Of a stretch of 64,000 bases of DNA, positions 27,001 through 38,890 are shown one piece after another. Each line of letters starts with the position of its first letter. Position 1 is the first letter of the stretch. The position numbers and the translations under genes are program-made. Under the pieces are notes generated by a model. The model ran no database searches. It was given only the letters and a program-made list of their open reading frames with translations, and was not told the origin of the DNA. The stretch is from Motacilla alba alba (Eukaryota > Chordata > Aves > Passeriformes > Motacillidae): contig NC_052046.1 of NCBI RefSeq assembly GCF_015832195.1, positions 19,646,161-19,710,160 on the forward strand, given 5' to 3'.

Positions 27001-28710
27001 CAGATTCGAGCTTTAAAAAGAAGTAATTTCATATCAGTATGATTACAAATGTGTATGGTGATCAATCCTATTTGTTCACTAGAGTGCTGAAATAGTTAAA
27101 ATACTTAATAAAAAATTACTTCTAAGTCATTAAGCAGGTAGACTCATTAACTCAAGTTTTATATTGAAATACAGTAAATTGAAATTTTTAATAAATATGA
27201 TTGTGTCTGTGTGAAATGCAAGCAGATGTTAATGTTGTTGAAGACCGAAGAATTCCTGCTAACCATTGAAACATAACTGTTGCATGATCATTTTCCAGTG
27301 TTTTGGATGACTAATTCAACAGCCACCAAAGTTTTGAACTGAACGCCAAAGGTTCAGTAACTGTATTATTTTTCTGTATTGGCAAGAGTAATATGCACTG
27401 ATGCTCTTAATGCTAAAAGTAGACACATACAGCTCTTGGAATTCTGTAAACATTACTTTAGAAGCCAGGAATATGCCTTCTAAAAAATTATCTGAGTAAT
27501 TTTATGTTGAGAGCCAATAAAATGCTGTATTCTGTATAATAAAATTTTCCTGTACCTCAGTTAAAAATGTGTGACTAGATTTTGGAGCTCAAAACTTTAT
27601 TCTTCTCTTTAAAACTGGATTGAATATATATTAATGAAAATTTTGAAGAGCTATATATTTAAAATACTAGGTAAGACCCAGTATTCAAGAGTAAGTTTTG
27701 CAAGCTTTTCTTTAAAAAATAAAAATAATACATTCTTACAAAACCCCAACAAGTTAGAAATCTTTAATTTCTTAAGAAAATGTCCTATCATGCTTGGTCA
27801 TATATTTTAAATATTTTGAATTTATTTACTATTAGCACTGTTCATTTTCCAGGCACAAACAAGAAGTTTTCTGGGCTTTGCTGACTTGCTCTATGAATGC
27901 TTCTATGTGTATTTCATGACAATAACAAAAAAAGACCTATCTTAATTTAGAGTAAAACCTGATTTTGCAAACACTTAAGGTCATGTATATTTTTCTAGGA
28001 TACACTTTTGTTTTCTCAATGGGATGATTTGTTTGTAAAAGTAGTCATCTCTTTCTGCAATGACAGGAGTCAAATAACTTTCCAGAAAAGCATATATAGT
28101 TTACTGCTCATATGTTAACATTTATGGAATACACAGAGCAAATAATATGAAAAATAATATCTCCTTTCTTATTAAACTATTTCAAATGAGTTGCTTTTCC
28201 ATTACCCTGCATCTGAACTGAGAACCTGAATGTTTTTATTTTCACATTATATAAAAACATGAGGTAGGGTTAAAAGAAGCTAATTAAAAATAAAACCGTG
28301 CAGGTGAACACCAAGGGTCTCACGACCGCTGTTCACTGGATCGCAGGAGAATGAACTTTAGAGACAGCAATTCTCCATCCTGGCCAAAATTCAGGCCTGT
28401 AACTTTCCTTGAAGGTTCAATGACAAAAATGTTGTTTGACTTTGGTTATTTTCGGGTGATAAAAATAAGTTTACAAGCTTACTGTTTGAAACACAGGAGC
28501 TCATTAGACAAGTTAAGTTCCTGAGAGCAGGCAGTGTTCCTGATAAGCTCCAGAGCAGCTTAGCTCAGGTGCTGTTCATCAAGGCCTAATGAGTATTTCT
28601 GAGACTGTAGTGTGGTGGGGGAAAGCTGTACCACCACAGCTGCTACTTGGCATGTACAAAGGTTATAGGAAGTGGGAGCCCGGCTTACGTGACTCTGACT
28701 TTCCGGGTAT

Positions 28711-28728
28711 CATACTGATTTCAGTATG
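28711..28728. repeat. Short palindrome
   Basis: CATACTGA and TCAGTATG arms with a two-base spacer, about 1.4 kb before the KIF2A start codon. May be a chance palindrome. Confidence 0.7.
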
Positions 28729-29125
28729 AAACTGACAGTGAAGGCAGGGAGGTGAGGCAAAGAAGAGTGACAGGCTGGCTGGGAGGGCACAGCCCTCAGT
28801 GGTGTGGCAGGGTGTCAGCTGTCATCTCATATAACCACTTGATGTGGGCATTGGGGGATTATTTTTACTAGACGAGCTTTTGCTTGGCAAGTAATTAGGG
28901 AGTTTATTGTGATGCTGCTCAAGGTCACCAGAAGATGTGCAGGAAGGACAATTTTAAACCAGTGGCAGATTCATCATGTCAGGAGCTGCCCTTGGAGGAG
29001 AAACCTGAGGGCAATGTGTAACAAGTGGCCTGCCTGCGATGAAGTCACAATAGGGAAATGTGGAACATAAATAATGTTTTATTTTTATTTAAGCTGTATA
29101 AAGACACAGGGCATGAGGCAAAGGT

Positions 29126-29446
29126 TATAGAATCATAGACTGTTATGGGGTTGGAATGGACCTTAAAGAACATCTTGTTCCAAACCCTCTTCCACGGGGC
29201 AGAGACACATCTCACAATACCAAGTTGCTCCAGGCATTAGTCAACGTGGCCTTGATTACTGCCTGGGTGGGGACATCACCTAGAGCCTCCCTGGGTAACT
29301 GTTCCAGAGTCTCACCACTCTCACAGAATTTCTTCCTAACATCTAACCTAAATTTCCCCTCTTTCAATTTGTACCCATTATTCCTTGTCCTATCACTACA
29401 GCTCCTGACAAAGAGCCCCTTCCCTGTAGGCTCCCAAGATGGATGG
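29126..29446 (-). mobile_element. CR1 LINE 3' end
   Basis: The + strand begins TATAGAATCATAGACTG, then GGACCTTAAAGAACATC and later CCTTGTCCTATCACTAC, the reverse complement of a CR1 3' end. On the minus strand the ORF2 tail CSDRTRNNGYKLKEGKFRLD is readable. It ends about 240 bases before the CpG island. Confidence 0.9.
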
Positions 29447-29466
29447 ATGCAGTTGACGGTGTGACC

Positions 29467-29575
29467 TTCATAGATTAATGAAATATAGTGAGTTGGAAGA
29501 GATCCACAAGGATTATCTAGTCCAACTGTTAGCCCTGCACAGCAGACCCCCGGGAACCATACCATGTGCCTTCCT
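29467..29575 (-). mobile_element. CR1 LINE 3' end, second subfamily
   Basis: TCATAGATTAATGAAATATA, then GAGTTGGAAGAGATCCACAA and ATTATCTAGTCCAACTG, is another CR1 tail in the same orientation as the preceding copy but of a different subfamily. It stops about 115 bases before the CpG island. Confidence 0.8.
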
Positions 29576-30143
29576 TGGACACAAGAGCTACTGGCAGGCT
29601 AGGGAGCAGGACGACTGCTCCTAAGCTGCTCTGCTGTGCACATGGGAGCCGCATGAGCAGGCAGCAGGTAGATAAAGCTATTACATTAAGGCTCCAGAGC
29701 AGCTCGGCCACCATCTGGTGCAGCGGGGGAGCGTGTGCGCGCTGTCTGGGCATGTGGCAGGCCGGAGCACAGCTCCGAGGTGAAGCCGGCACTGCGGCCG
29801 GGCCTGGCCCCGCCCGGCGCCTCGCGGGGTGCCCGCGCCCCCTGCGCGCGCCCGCGGCGAGGGGCGGGGCCCAGGGGCGGGGCGCGCGGGCTGCGGCCGC
29901 GCGGCGCCCCCGCCCCCTCCCGCGAGCCGGTGCCACCGTGACGCCGCGGAGGCCGCGCAGGCGCAGGAGCGCCCACAGCGCCTGTTGTATCCGGCCGGCG
30001 CCTTTTCTCCGCTCCCCGCCTCCTCCTCCCGGTCTGCCCGTCGCGCCCGCCCCGGGCCGCCGCTGCCTCTGCCGTGCTCGGCCTCCCTTCCCTCTCCGCG
30101 GTGTGGCCGGCCGGCAACGCCTCCGATCTCCCCCGTGCGCCCC

Positions 30144-30185
30144 ATGAAGCGATGGCAGCGGCCAACTTCGGCAAGATCCAGATAG
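30144..30185 (+). promoter_or_regulatory. Short upstream ORF overlapping the KIF2A start
   Basis: An ATG at 30144, 8 bases before the KIF2A ATG and in another frame, opens a 13-codon ORF ending in TAG at 30183-30185, inside the KIF2A coding region. Its context is weak, with C at -3 and A at +4, while the KIF2A ATG is strong, so leaky scanning should favour the main start. It is the only ATG I find between the likely transcription start and the KIF2A start. Whether it lowers translation is unknown. Confidence 0.6.
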
Positions 30186-30215
30186 GGATCTACGTGGAGA
30201 TCAAGCGCAGCGATG
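30152..30215 (+). CDS. KIF2A: KIF2A coding exon 1 (start codon, residues 1-21 and first base of 22)
   Basis: The exon begins with ATG at 30152, followed by MAAANFGKIQIGIYVEIKR and then SD, which matches the start of vertebrate KIF2A. The start has a good Kozak context, with G at -3 and G at +4. The reading frame is also open upstream to at least 30074, but with no in-frame ATG, so this ATG is the first usable one in frame. The donor is GATG|GTGAGC at 30216, phase 1. The whole exon sits in a CpG island. Family knowledge: this N-terminal stretch belongs to the region that directs kinesin-13 proteins to their sites in the cell. An out-of-frame ATG lies 8 bases upstream and is listed separately. 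Confidence 0.97.
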
Positions 30216-30423
30216 GTGAGCGGGCCGCGGGTGGCGGCGGCCGCGGACACCCTCCCCCCCGGCTCCCCGCATCCCGGCCGGGCGGTGCCGCGCGCGCGGG
30301 GCGCAGGGGGCGGGCGGGGCCGCGCGCGCCGGGGCCCATTGTGTGCGCGGGGCCGGGGCGGGGCCACGCCCGGCGCGCGCTGCGGTTGTCAGGGGAGCGC
30401 GGGCGGGGCCGGGGGGGCCCGGC

Positions 30424-30456
30424 GGGGACCCGAGGGGGACCCGAGGGGGACCCGGG
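30424..30456 (+). repeat. Three 11-bp G-rich tandem units in the 5' end of intron 1
   Basis: Units of GGGGACCCGAG (30424-30434 and 30435-30445) and GGGGACCCGGG (30446-30456) follow one another directly. With the runs before and after (30400-30520) they give many G-runs on the non-template strand, so G-quadruplex or R-loop formation is possible about 200-300 bases after exon 1. Confidence 0.85.
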
Positions 30457-30951
30457 GGTGGGGCGGGCACCGAGACGTGCGGGGTGGCTTTGGGTGGCGG
30501 GGTGGGGTGGGGTTTCGGACGTGGGTCGGTGGGAGGGGAGCCGAGGAGCTTTTGGCTGGGAGGTAGGAGGGCCTTCGGGAGGGGATGAGGTGATGGAGAG
30601 AGGGAGGGAGGAAGGAGAGGCCTTTCGTTTGGGAGAGGTAACTTCTTGTCTGCTCCGGTGCTCTGAAAAATGACACAACGGTAATGCCCTGACAGGAATG
30701 CCTTTGGACATTTCCATCACTTAGCAGAAAGCATGATGTTATTATTTCAGATGTTCTTTGTGATTAAAATGTAGGAAGAGTACTTGCTATTTATGCCCGT
30801 GAGTTGTAATTTCTCGGTTGGGGATCCAGTGTTTCTCATCTTGCCCAGCTTCTCCTGGTGGGAGGATGTGTGATGCTATCTGAAAATACATGTGAATCAA
30901 GGAGGCGTTGTGACAGGTTTAGAGTGCTAACTCTTCGTATTTGTCTCTGAA

Positions 30952-31080
30952 GATATTCAAAGCCCACCAGGACGTGTTCTTGTATAACCTGCTCTAGGTG
31001 TCCTTGCTTTGGCAGAAGGGTTGGGCTAGATGATCTGCAGAAGTCCCTTCCAATATCAACAATTCAGTGGTTCTGTCTGT
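30952..31080 (+). mobile_element. CR1 LINE 3' end
   Basis: ATTCAAAGCCCACCAGGACG, CTGCTCTAGGTGTCCTTGC and GGGCTAGATGATCTGCAG are the end of CR1 ORF2 and its 3' tail in sense. It is in intron 1, in the same direction as KIF2A. Confidence 0.88.
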
Positions 31081-34000
31081 TAGGAGACAACTGACATGGG
31101 AAATTGACTGAATCAATGGCCGGTCACTCATGACTTCAGCTCTTGGATTTGAGGGGGAATATGTAATCTGTTCTCAACCTCTCTGAGATCTGTGCAACCT
31201 GCTAAACTCGGGTGGGGTTCTGCTGGGATTTTCTGGAAAGATTTTGTTGTTGTTGCTGTTGTGTGTGTTTTTGATTTTTGGGTTTTCGTTTTTTTTTTTT
31301 TTTTCCCCTGGGATCTAGAAGCTTGCTAAAGATTAAGCACGTGTTTCTAAGGGAAGAGAGATGTGGAGGTCCAAGGCTCTAAAGCTAGCATGGTTCTGTC
31401 ATGAGGCAGGAAAAAAAACAGCCAACAAGCCTTATGCAGCTTGTCTTTGTTGTGTTCCATGCTGCAATTCAGCCCTACAATAATGGTTGGTGTTGGCTGG
31501 ACACTGGATTGCACCCAACCCCTCATTGTGCCAAATGCCTTGTTTGCCATGTGATGAATCTGATCGGTCTAGCAATTATTTTTGTAACTCCTGTGCATCT
31601 TTGTCTGGGATTTCAGGAAGCCTCACAGTAGCATCTTGTAAAACTTTTCCTGATGTCTGTGTGAACTCCTAAGAAACATTACCGTTTGGTTTGTATGCCT
31701 TCGGAAATTAGGCATGAAAATGCTTTGCTGCTCTTGTCTTCTGCTCTGTAAGGTTCTACACACTTTTTAATATCAGAATTGATTTTGGTAGCTCTCAAAA
31801 TAATACTTATTTTCATTACTATTAATGGTTTATGTATTTTGCTGTATCACTGAAAAAGGTGATGCAGCACATTAAGTACATTACTCATCAGTGATATGGA
31901 CTAGGGGGATGTCTTCACAGCAGTTGCTCAAACTGTAGAATTTTGAGAATTTGTGTTAAATTGGTCAATGTGTGAGCAAAACTGCAGTGTCATAATTAAG
32001 TGGCAGGTCCTAGTTATCGTGATGCATCCTTGTTTTCCTTTGGGACTGGAAGAGATGCCCTGTTCTGGCTCAGACTACTGCAGCTAAGTGTCATTCTCTT
32101 CCCATTAAACTGTAGGAGAAGCTGTCCTAGGTATGTGGAAAAGAGGTTTTCTAACCTCAGCTGCAGTTCCTCAGCAGTGGAAATCGGTCTTGTTGCTGAT
32201 GACAAGGTGAGGGTCTTGCTGCTTGTCCCTCTGTCAGCTGAATTGTTCCTACAGACTCTTCCCCCATCCAGTGTGTCTAATGATTTTTTCTTCTGATTAA
32301 TACATTAATTGATGATTTGATTAACTAAACCCAGTAGAAAACTTTTGGATGTGCTAGTTTTCTGCACAATTAGCGTGTTCCAATAGCTTATGGAGGGATC
32401 TGTGACCCCAACAGTATCAATATGTAGCAAATATACATAGTCATAGTCAGGATGACATGGAAGTCTTTACATGTGATCTTCTGGATCTGCTCTCCCTAGA
32501 GCTGTATCCTAGGAATAATCAGGGCTGTCTGTCATATCAGCTGCTGTTGGCTGAGAAAGCACCATTAAAACTGTTTAGGAAACTTTTGGAGAGAAGAATG
32601 TGTTCATATGGGCTTTTCTTTTTATATATTTTCTCATCTGTAGTGAGTGCTTTTTTAAAACTAAATATTGTTTTGAGAGGTAGAGATAGTAATTCTTTAA
32701 GTTTTTCTTACTTACCTCTTTATTTGCTGAATCCACAGAAGAATAGTTTTACTTAGTTAATGGTGTCCGTGAAAAAGTGTGTGGGTTTTTTCATCTATCT
32801 GCCAGTAATCTTAAACATTCTTTTCTGAATACAGAGTTTTATTGATTCCAGAGGACTATTTTTCCTTAAGTAAAAAGGAAAGCTAAAAGAAATGCATTTT
32901 TTTGGTGAAGCGTGATTGTTACAAGTGAGACCAGAACATTCTGGAAAAAATAAGTCGCATATTCTGTCATTTTGACAAGTTCTAATTAGCCTGAAGGGAG
33001 AGATTTATTGTAGGACTGAATAGAAAATGAATGTTGTACAAAAGAAGGGCATTGTTAGAAGTCATGGCCAAAAACACATGAGAACCAGTTTGGATAAACC
33101 CCTGCATTTTTAAGAGCTGATGTTGCAGAGCTGCTTGCTGTTTTTTTCTCAGTGGGTAAACATCCTTATAACTGTTACCTACAGCTGTAGATAGTATTTC
33201 CAGTTACAACTGGAATAACTAGTTATGTTCATGTATCATAAAGAGGTACTAAGTTGTCACCTAGTTCAGGTTTTTATAATAACCTCTGATACTGAAATTT
33301 ACTGCTTGGTTTAATTTATGCATATTGCTTGAAATATGACTAGTCTGTCTTGGAAATGGGAAAGAACCACTTTGTTTTAGTTTGCAAATTGCTAAGAATG
33401 GACTGCATTTCCACATTTGAAAAATGTGCCTTTTCACATGGAAACTTAGGGCAGTTAGCAGGAAACCAGAAGGTACCTGCCAGACTCACGGTATTGATCC
33501 TGTCCAGAAGATGTCCCCTGTTGAGATCTAAAGATAGGCATTTTTCTAGAAGTTGATGAATTCCCTTTACACAAATAATAATAGCTTGCTGCTTTATGTG
33601 TAAGTTTACACCTGTACCTACACTTCCTGTGCATTATGCCATTATTGGTGACAAAGACCTATATAAGTATTTGTAGAAAGAGTCTTTCACATTTTTTTCT
33701 CCATAAATGCAGTCTTTTGCTGAAACAAGATAAATCACTTCTACTCTGCATCCCTTTAGTAGGTTAATTTTTTTTTCTTTTTCTGTCCATTTCCTCAGAC
33801 TGTTCCTGTTCTGTTTTTGCATATCTGAAATACTACCTAGAAAGGCAGAGAAATTTATTATATATTTGCTCATTTTGGAAGTGGGATGGGAGAGAGGGAG
33901 AGGCAAATGCAATTTTGACTTCACTGTGTCAGAAATAACGTACAGGCATGAGGAGAAGGGACACTCTTCTAATCAGGAGACTGACTTAAGGTTTGACTGA

Positions 34001-34261
34001 ACTTTCAGGAAAGGAAAAATGCTGAATTTTTAAGGATTAACCATCAAATGGTGTAAAAAAAGAAAGATCATGACTTTATGCCCATGTTTTTCGTAATACA
34101 AGAATAGGAGAGCTGTCAGTGTTTGAAGAGGAAAACTTGAAATTGTTAAAAGAAGAAAGGACTAGGTACAGTTATCACATGAAGATTGTTACCAGAGGAG
34201 ATTGAATTCAGAAGCATAGCAGAATTTTTAGAAGAATGGCAGGAATATCTAATTTTATAAT

Positions 34262-34330
34262 AAAAACTAAAAAAAAAACAAAACCAAAACAAACAAAAAA
34301 AACCAAACCAAACCAAACAAACAAAAAACA
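34262..34330. repeat. A-rich CAAA/CCAAA tract
   Basis: Low-complexity run of A with regularly spaced C, including ACCAAACCAAACCAAAC. Slippage is likely; it also gives a T-rich minus-strand ORF of no meaning. Confidence 0.9.
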
Positions 34331-37300
34331 CCAGGAACTGTAAATAGTTTCTCTTTTTCCTGAGTTTGTAGTTTAAATAATCTCTTACTGATGTGAGGTT
34401 GGAAGAAATCTTGCCCGTGGCTGTGATGTTTTTAATTGCCTACATAAAATTTTTCTTCTTTTGTGTCTGGAGCAGCTGGAACTGGTCATGGTAGGGGATA
34501 GTCCATTCAGTCCAAAAACCTTCTGTGAGCTTCTCTCTCCTTAGTCTTCCAAAACATCTTGGTAATTGATTTCACCTTCGGACACAAATGGGACTACATT
34601 TTAGCAACAGTCAGGGCTATACTTTGTCTCTTTAAAACCCAGCTTCTGTGAAATTCATGTTTCTGAGAGTTGAGAGTTCAGTAGCATACTGTGTTCCGGG
34701 TAATCTTGTACCTTCATGTACAACTCCCAGCAGCAAGAATGATTTTATAGCAGGAGAGAAGGTTTAATGATGCTATAAAATTTCTGTTCAGGTTTGGGTA
34801 GTCGCCCTATTTTACAAGCTCTTGAGGATAGATTTAAATGGTAATGTGTTTTTACTCTTTCCTTTGGTGACATACATCTATTTGTTTCCTGTGATTAAGG
34901 TTTTTGTTGCTACATTTAAATCATTTGACTGAGTTAGCTAATCCCTATGTAAGCTGTACAGATACACTGTGTCTTTGTGGTTCCGAGTCTGCTGTTGCTG
35001 GTCCAGCTAATGGGTCCAACATTTATCTGGTATAGGTTCTCATTGTTATTTCCAAAGTTTCTCGAGATTCTTCCCTCAGAAAAGTTGACTAGGAGGATAT
35101 GTTAAATTTTCTTTCTTCTTTTTGGAGTCACTTTTATGCATTCAACATTCATTAAGCTGTGAATTTTCATTGTAACTCACAGATTCTCAAATATTTATGT
35201 AGGCCTTCTGTGTTTTGTGGAAATAGCTTTTTTGCAAGATGAATAACAAGAGCTGAGTCCTATTCTTCAGAGAATTTTGTCATCTTTGTTCCATGTGTTT
35301 AATACATCATTATTTACTGGCACTAATGTCTTTAGAGCTGTTTGTGGGAGCTACAATCACACAGCTTGTATTGCATGTCTTTCTCCCAGTAATCATGTTA
35401 TGGGGGAATCTGTTCTTTATTTAATAGGTAAAGTTATTGTCCTGTGCACCCATGCACCCATGCTCTCTGGTGGCCTGTTGCCTGGGCCTGGTGTTGCTTG
35501 TCTTTTCTTCTTACGGCTTTATGGATGAAAGACTTGACTCTGCTGCTATGGCACCAAGCATCACTTTTCCTCCCGTTTAGGTGGGTCAAGACAATAAATC
35601 ATGGGGAAGAAGTCATGCTTGACTGAAGAGTAATGTCATTGCAAAAGTATCTCTTTCTGATCACTCCAGGAAACAAACTAGCCGTTCGAGTTTTTTTTCA
35701 TACATCCATTTACTGTGGAACAAGGTAGAGAAAAGAGTATGAAGTATTTACCAGGTGAGCTTTTTTCCCAGAGTACAGAATCTGTAGCATATTTATTGTG
35801 TTGACTAGTGAAGTGTGCTTCTATGATTTTGTGGTTTGTTTTTTTTTGTGTGTGTTTGAGGAATAAGTAACAGAATGGAGTAAATTAACTTCATTGCTCT
35901 GTTACTGTTTAGGTTCTTCGTTTAGAAACATTTACTGCTTATATCATAAAGTGGTATTTTTTCCCCAACTTTTCTTCCTGTCTTATATTTTGTTGGGTTA
36001 TCTTGTCTTCCTCACCATACTGTATGACAGGATTTGGGATCAGTTGGAGAATGCAGTGGTCAATCCATGGTGACCACTAAAGTGTCTTCCCTATAATTAT
36101 TCACATTGTGTGTATTCCATAGAGGAAAAGAATTCAGTTACTTATGATGCATTAAAGGTTTATGTTAACTTCAGAATTAAGTTAAATTTCTAATATGATG
36201 CAAGAAGTAAGATGTAGAAGTTCACAGTAAGAACTACTAAGTAGTCTTTACATTGTCCAGTTGTGAGAATATATACAAAATGTAATACATGGTCAGGCAT
36301 GATGGTGTTTGTGATTTGAAATTGAGAAGTTTTTAAGAAGACATTGGATTTTAATAGTCAATTTCTCATTATGCCTCTGTAGCATAGATACAACTGTTTA
36401 GAGGTGCATATGCTTTCAGTGTGTATTCCCAGATGTAGGATAGAATATTTTTGTGTAGCTGCAATACATTCTCTGTTATGTGTTTTCATCTATTTAAGAA
36501 ACACAAAAAAACTTTCAGATGTATGAACAGTTATTTTTCATTGCTTGAAATCTTGTGTGTGTTTTCCAGATTTACGACTCATGTCTTTTCAGAAGTCGTT
36601 TTATGTTTCTGAAGATCCTTCTAACAACCTTTTAAAACATTTGCTTGTAGCTGTACATTCTAAACCTTTAGGTTTTACTGTGACTTGGTATTTGGGGTTT
36701 TATTTAATTCTCTTTCTGTAATGGACTGAATCTAAACATAAAATCAGATATTCCTAGCTATAGTGTTTCAAGCAATTTTTCTTGTGTTTGGGCAGATGCT
36801 TCCCTACTTATGTAAGGCTGTTAGGCACTTTTCATTATTAAGTTGGCTACAGTTAGTTTTGACTGCTAGGATGTTTAACTTAAGACTGCTTGTCTCTGCT
36901 TGCTGTGCTGGGGTTGACTTTTAGTTAGATGTCTAGTAGGGAAATTAAGATGGGAGGGCAGGGAACTAAAACTATGATTTAGATATGTCGTTTAGATAGA
37001 GGTTATCCAAAACTACTATATCCTCAAACCCATTCATATTATGTATGTATGGGCACGTGTGCTGTTTTCTTTTCCTGCTGGAGTTCCTTTCCTAAAAACG
37101 TTTACAGTTTTATATTGCTTGTGGGTACAATATTTTAAAATTTTCATTTAAAGAATGAAACAGTTTGTATTTTCTGTTGTGTTCCAAATACATGGGTGTA
37201 TTGATGAGTGATAGTCATGATTTTCCTACACCTTTGACTTGTGTGAAGGGGTCCTTTGAATTCTGTATTAAGTGTTTAGCCATGAGACAGTGTTGCCTGT

Positions 37301-38683
37301 GTCTAATAACCTGGAAACATGCTTTGTTCATATCCCCAAAAGGAATCATGATAAGGTCAATTTTGACCTTAGAACATTCACATACCATTGATTTGCTAGA
37401 AGTCAGTGAATTCATCTACCATTGTTAAATGCTTTCCTGACGTGGAGTCCCCTGTGGAGGTAGAATAGGGGGCTTAATGTTGGTCTCTTGTGCCATGCTT
37501 CTCTGTGCCTGGTAATTGCTCCAGGGAAATGGTGCTGCTGTGGGTAGTAGTTCTCAGGGCGAGTGTTACAAAGATGGCATTACCATTTCTGCATTAAAAA
37601 GTGTTTTGCAAAGCTAATTTTGCTGCATTGAATTTGGTCATTGCTAAATATATAAATCTGGGTTTTACATTTGTTAGACGAAAGGCAATCAAGCTGTGTG
37701 CATTTACCTTTCCTTGATAAGAGTATGAATTTATCAGATTATGCTTGTGTGCTTTTTTTAATGTGTGTAGTGCACTGAACCATTTACATGAACGGCACAT
37801 GGTTAGAAGACTTCTGATAACTCTATTATTACTGTCTAAATTCAGTTGTTTCTTGTTGCTAGGAACCCAAGTTAATTTTAGAATTGCTTAAAAGGAGTAG
37901 GTAATGGCTCTTAAAGACAACTCTGTAAAACTGTGTCTAACCAAAACTTCTAATGATGGTTTTCAAAAATATGAGTTATCAATTAAATTTAAGTAAGCCA
38001 CTTGATCAGTTTTTTCCTTTTGCCTTTTTTTTTTTTTAATTGGATCTTGTTTTGCAGCACTGGATCTGATACTATATTTTGACTCTTGAAAGATGGATGA
38101 GGGATTTTGTTGCTTTAAAGGCTTGAATGTGGTAGTAGATTTTTAAATTTTGCTTTATTCAAATAAACATGCTTTCAGAGTAGCTTAGTTTTTATTTAGT
38201 GGCAGTTCTTATTCCGTCAGACATAAGCTGCTTTTGGGTTTCCCAGGCTTCTAAAAGTGATAGTGTGCTGCATTTTCTGCCACTGATGTAACGCCAGCAC
38301 CACAAAAAACTAATTGGGCAATCCCAATCAGTAACAAAGTGACTTGTAGATAACAAAAAGTCTTTTACTTTGTTTTCAGTTTTAGGAGTGTGTGGCAATT
38401 CTTTTCACCTAGTGGACTGTTACTTACTTTCAAGTTACCAGAAACCTCATTGAAGCTGTGCCAAGTTTTCTAAGTTTGATGTTCTCTTGGCTCTCATCAG
38501 GCATTTACAGATTTTGTAATCCCAGGTATCAGAGGTGTATTTTTAGTATTTTCTTTTAATTACAGAATTGTGTACTTAGTGGATGAACACACGGATGTGT
38601 GGGTGGAGGGAGATGGGCAGTGGGCTTTGTCTAAAACTTTCTCTTTAGAAGTGTCGTGTGCTGCATACTTGTGCCCTTGAAGA

Positions 38684-38890
38684 GTTGGCCTTAAAAGCTT
38701 CCAGGGATGGGGCATTCACAGCTTCTCTCAACAACCATTTCCAGTGCCTCACCACTCTGACAACAAAAGAATTTTTCTGAATATCCAGTCTAATCCTAGT
38801 CTCTGTGAGTCAAAGACTGTTACCCTACTCCTATCCCTACATGCTATTGTATAAATAAAAAGTATCCCTTTAGCTAATTCAAGTCAACTC
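38684..38890 (-). mobile_element. CR1 LINE fragment lacking the extreme 3' tail
   Basis: CTTCCAGGGATGGGGCATTC, CATTTCCAGTGCCTCACCAC and the following TCTAATCCTAGT part are antisense CR1. The AATCATAGAAT end is absent. Confidence 0.85.

Larger units (their letters stand above)
18613..29125. other. AT-rich intergenic DNA, no gene recognised
   Basis: Long AT-rich stretch with few recognisable repeats: a degenerate CR1-like piece at about 21960-22160, a 22-base poly-A (23664-23685) and a 14-base-arm inverted repeat (24007-24038). The scarcity of young transposons in 22,200-28,300 would allow conserved regulatory elements, but this cannot be tested from one sequence. Confidence 0.55.
29690..30560 (+). 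promoter_or_regulatory. KIF2A: CpG-island promoter of KIF2A
   Basis: The base composition changes abruptly from AT-rich to very GC- and CpG-rich at about 29,690 and returns after about 30,560. There are two Sp1-type GC boxes at 29861-29870 and 29874-29883, an NRF1-like GCGCAGGCGCAG at 29955-29966, and no TATA box near the start codon. This is the usual form of a broadly expressed, TATA-less promoter. The start of transcription cannot be fixed from sequence but is likely within 29,900-30,100. The many long ORFs on both strands here come from the lack of stop codons in GC-rich DNA and are not taken as genes. Confidence 0.85.

Noticed and set aside
29212..29565. 117-codon minus-strand ORF as a gene
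   Set aside because: It is the tail of CR1 ORF2 joined to a second CR1 piece.
30074..30151. N-terminal extension of KIF2A by the open upstream frame
   Set aside because: There is no in-frame ATG upstream, and the known KIF2A proteins begin at the ATG used here, which has a strong context.
29529..30720. Many long ORFs on both strands in the CpG island, up to 228 codons
   Set aside because: Low stop-codon frequency in GC-rich DNA explains them. They are Pro-, Arg-, Gly- and Ala-rich, have no known domain and overlap the KIF2A promoter and exon 1.
35670..35700. GTTCGAG followed by a T-run, like a tRNA B box with terminator
   Set aside because: No A box or cloverleaf can be made upstream.
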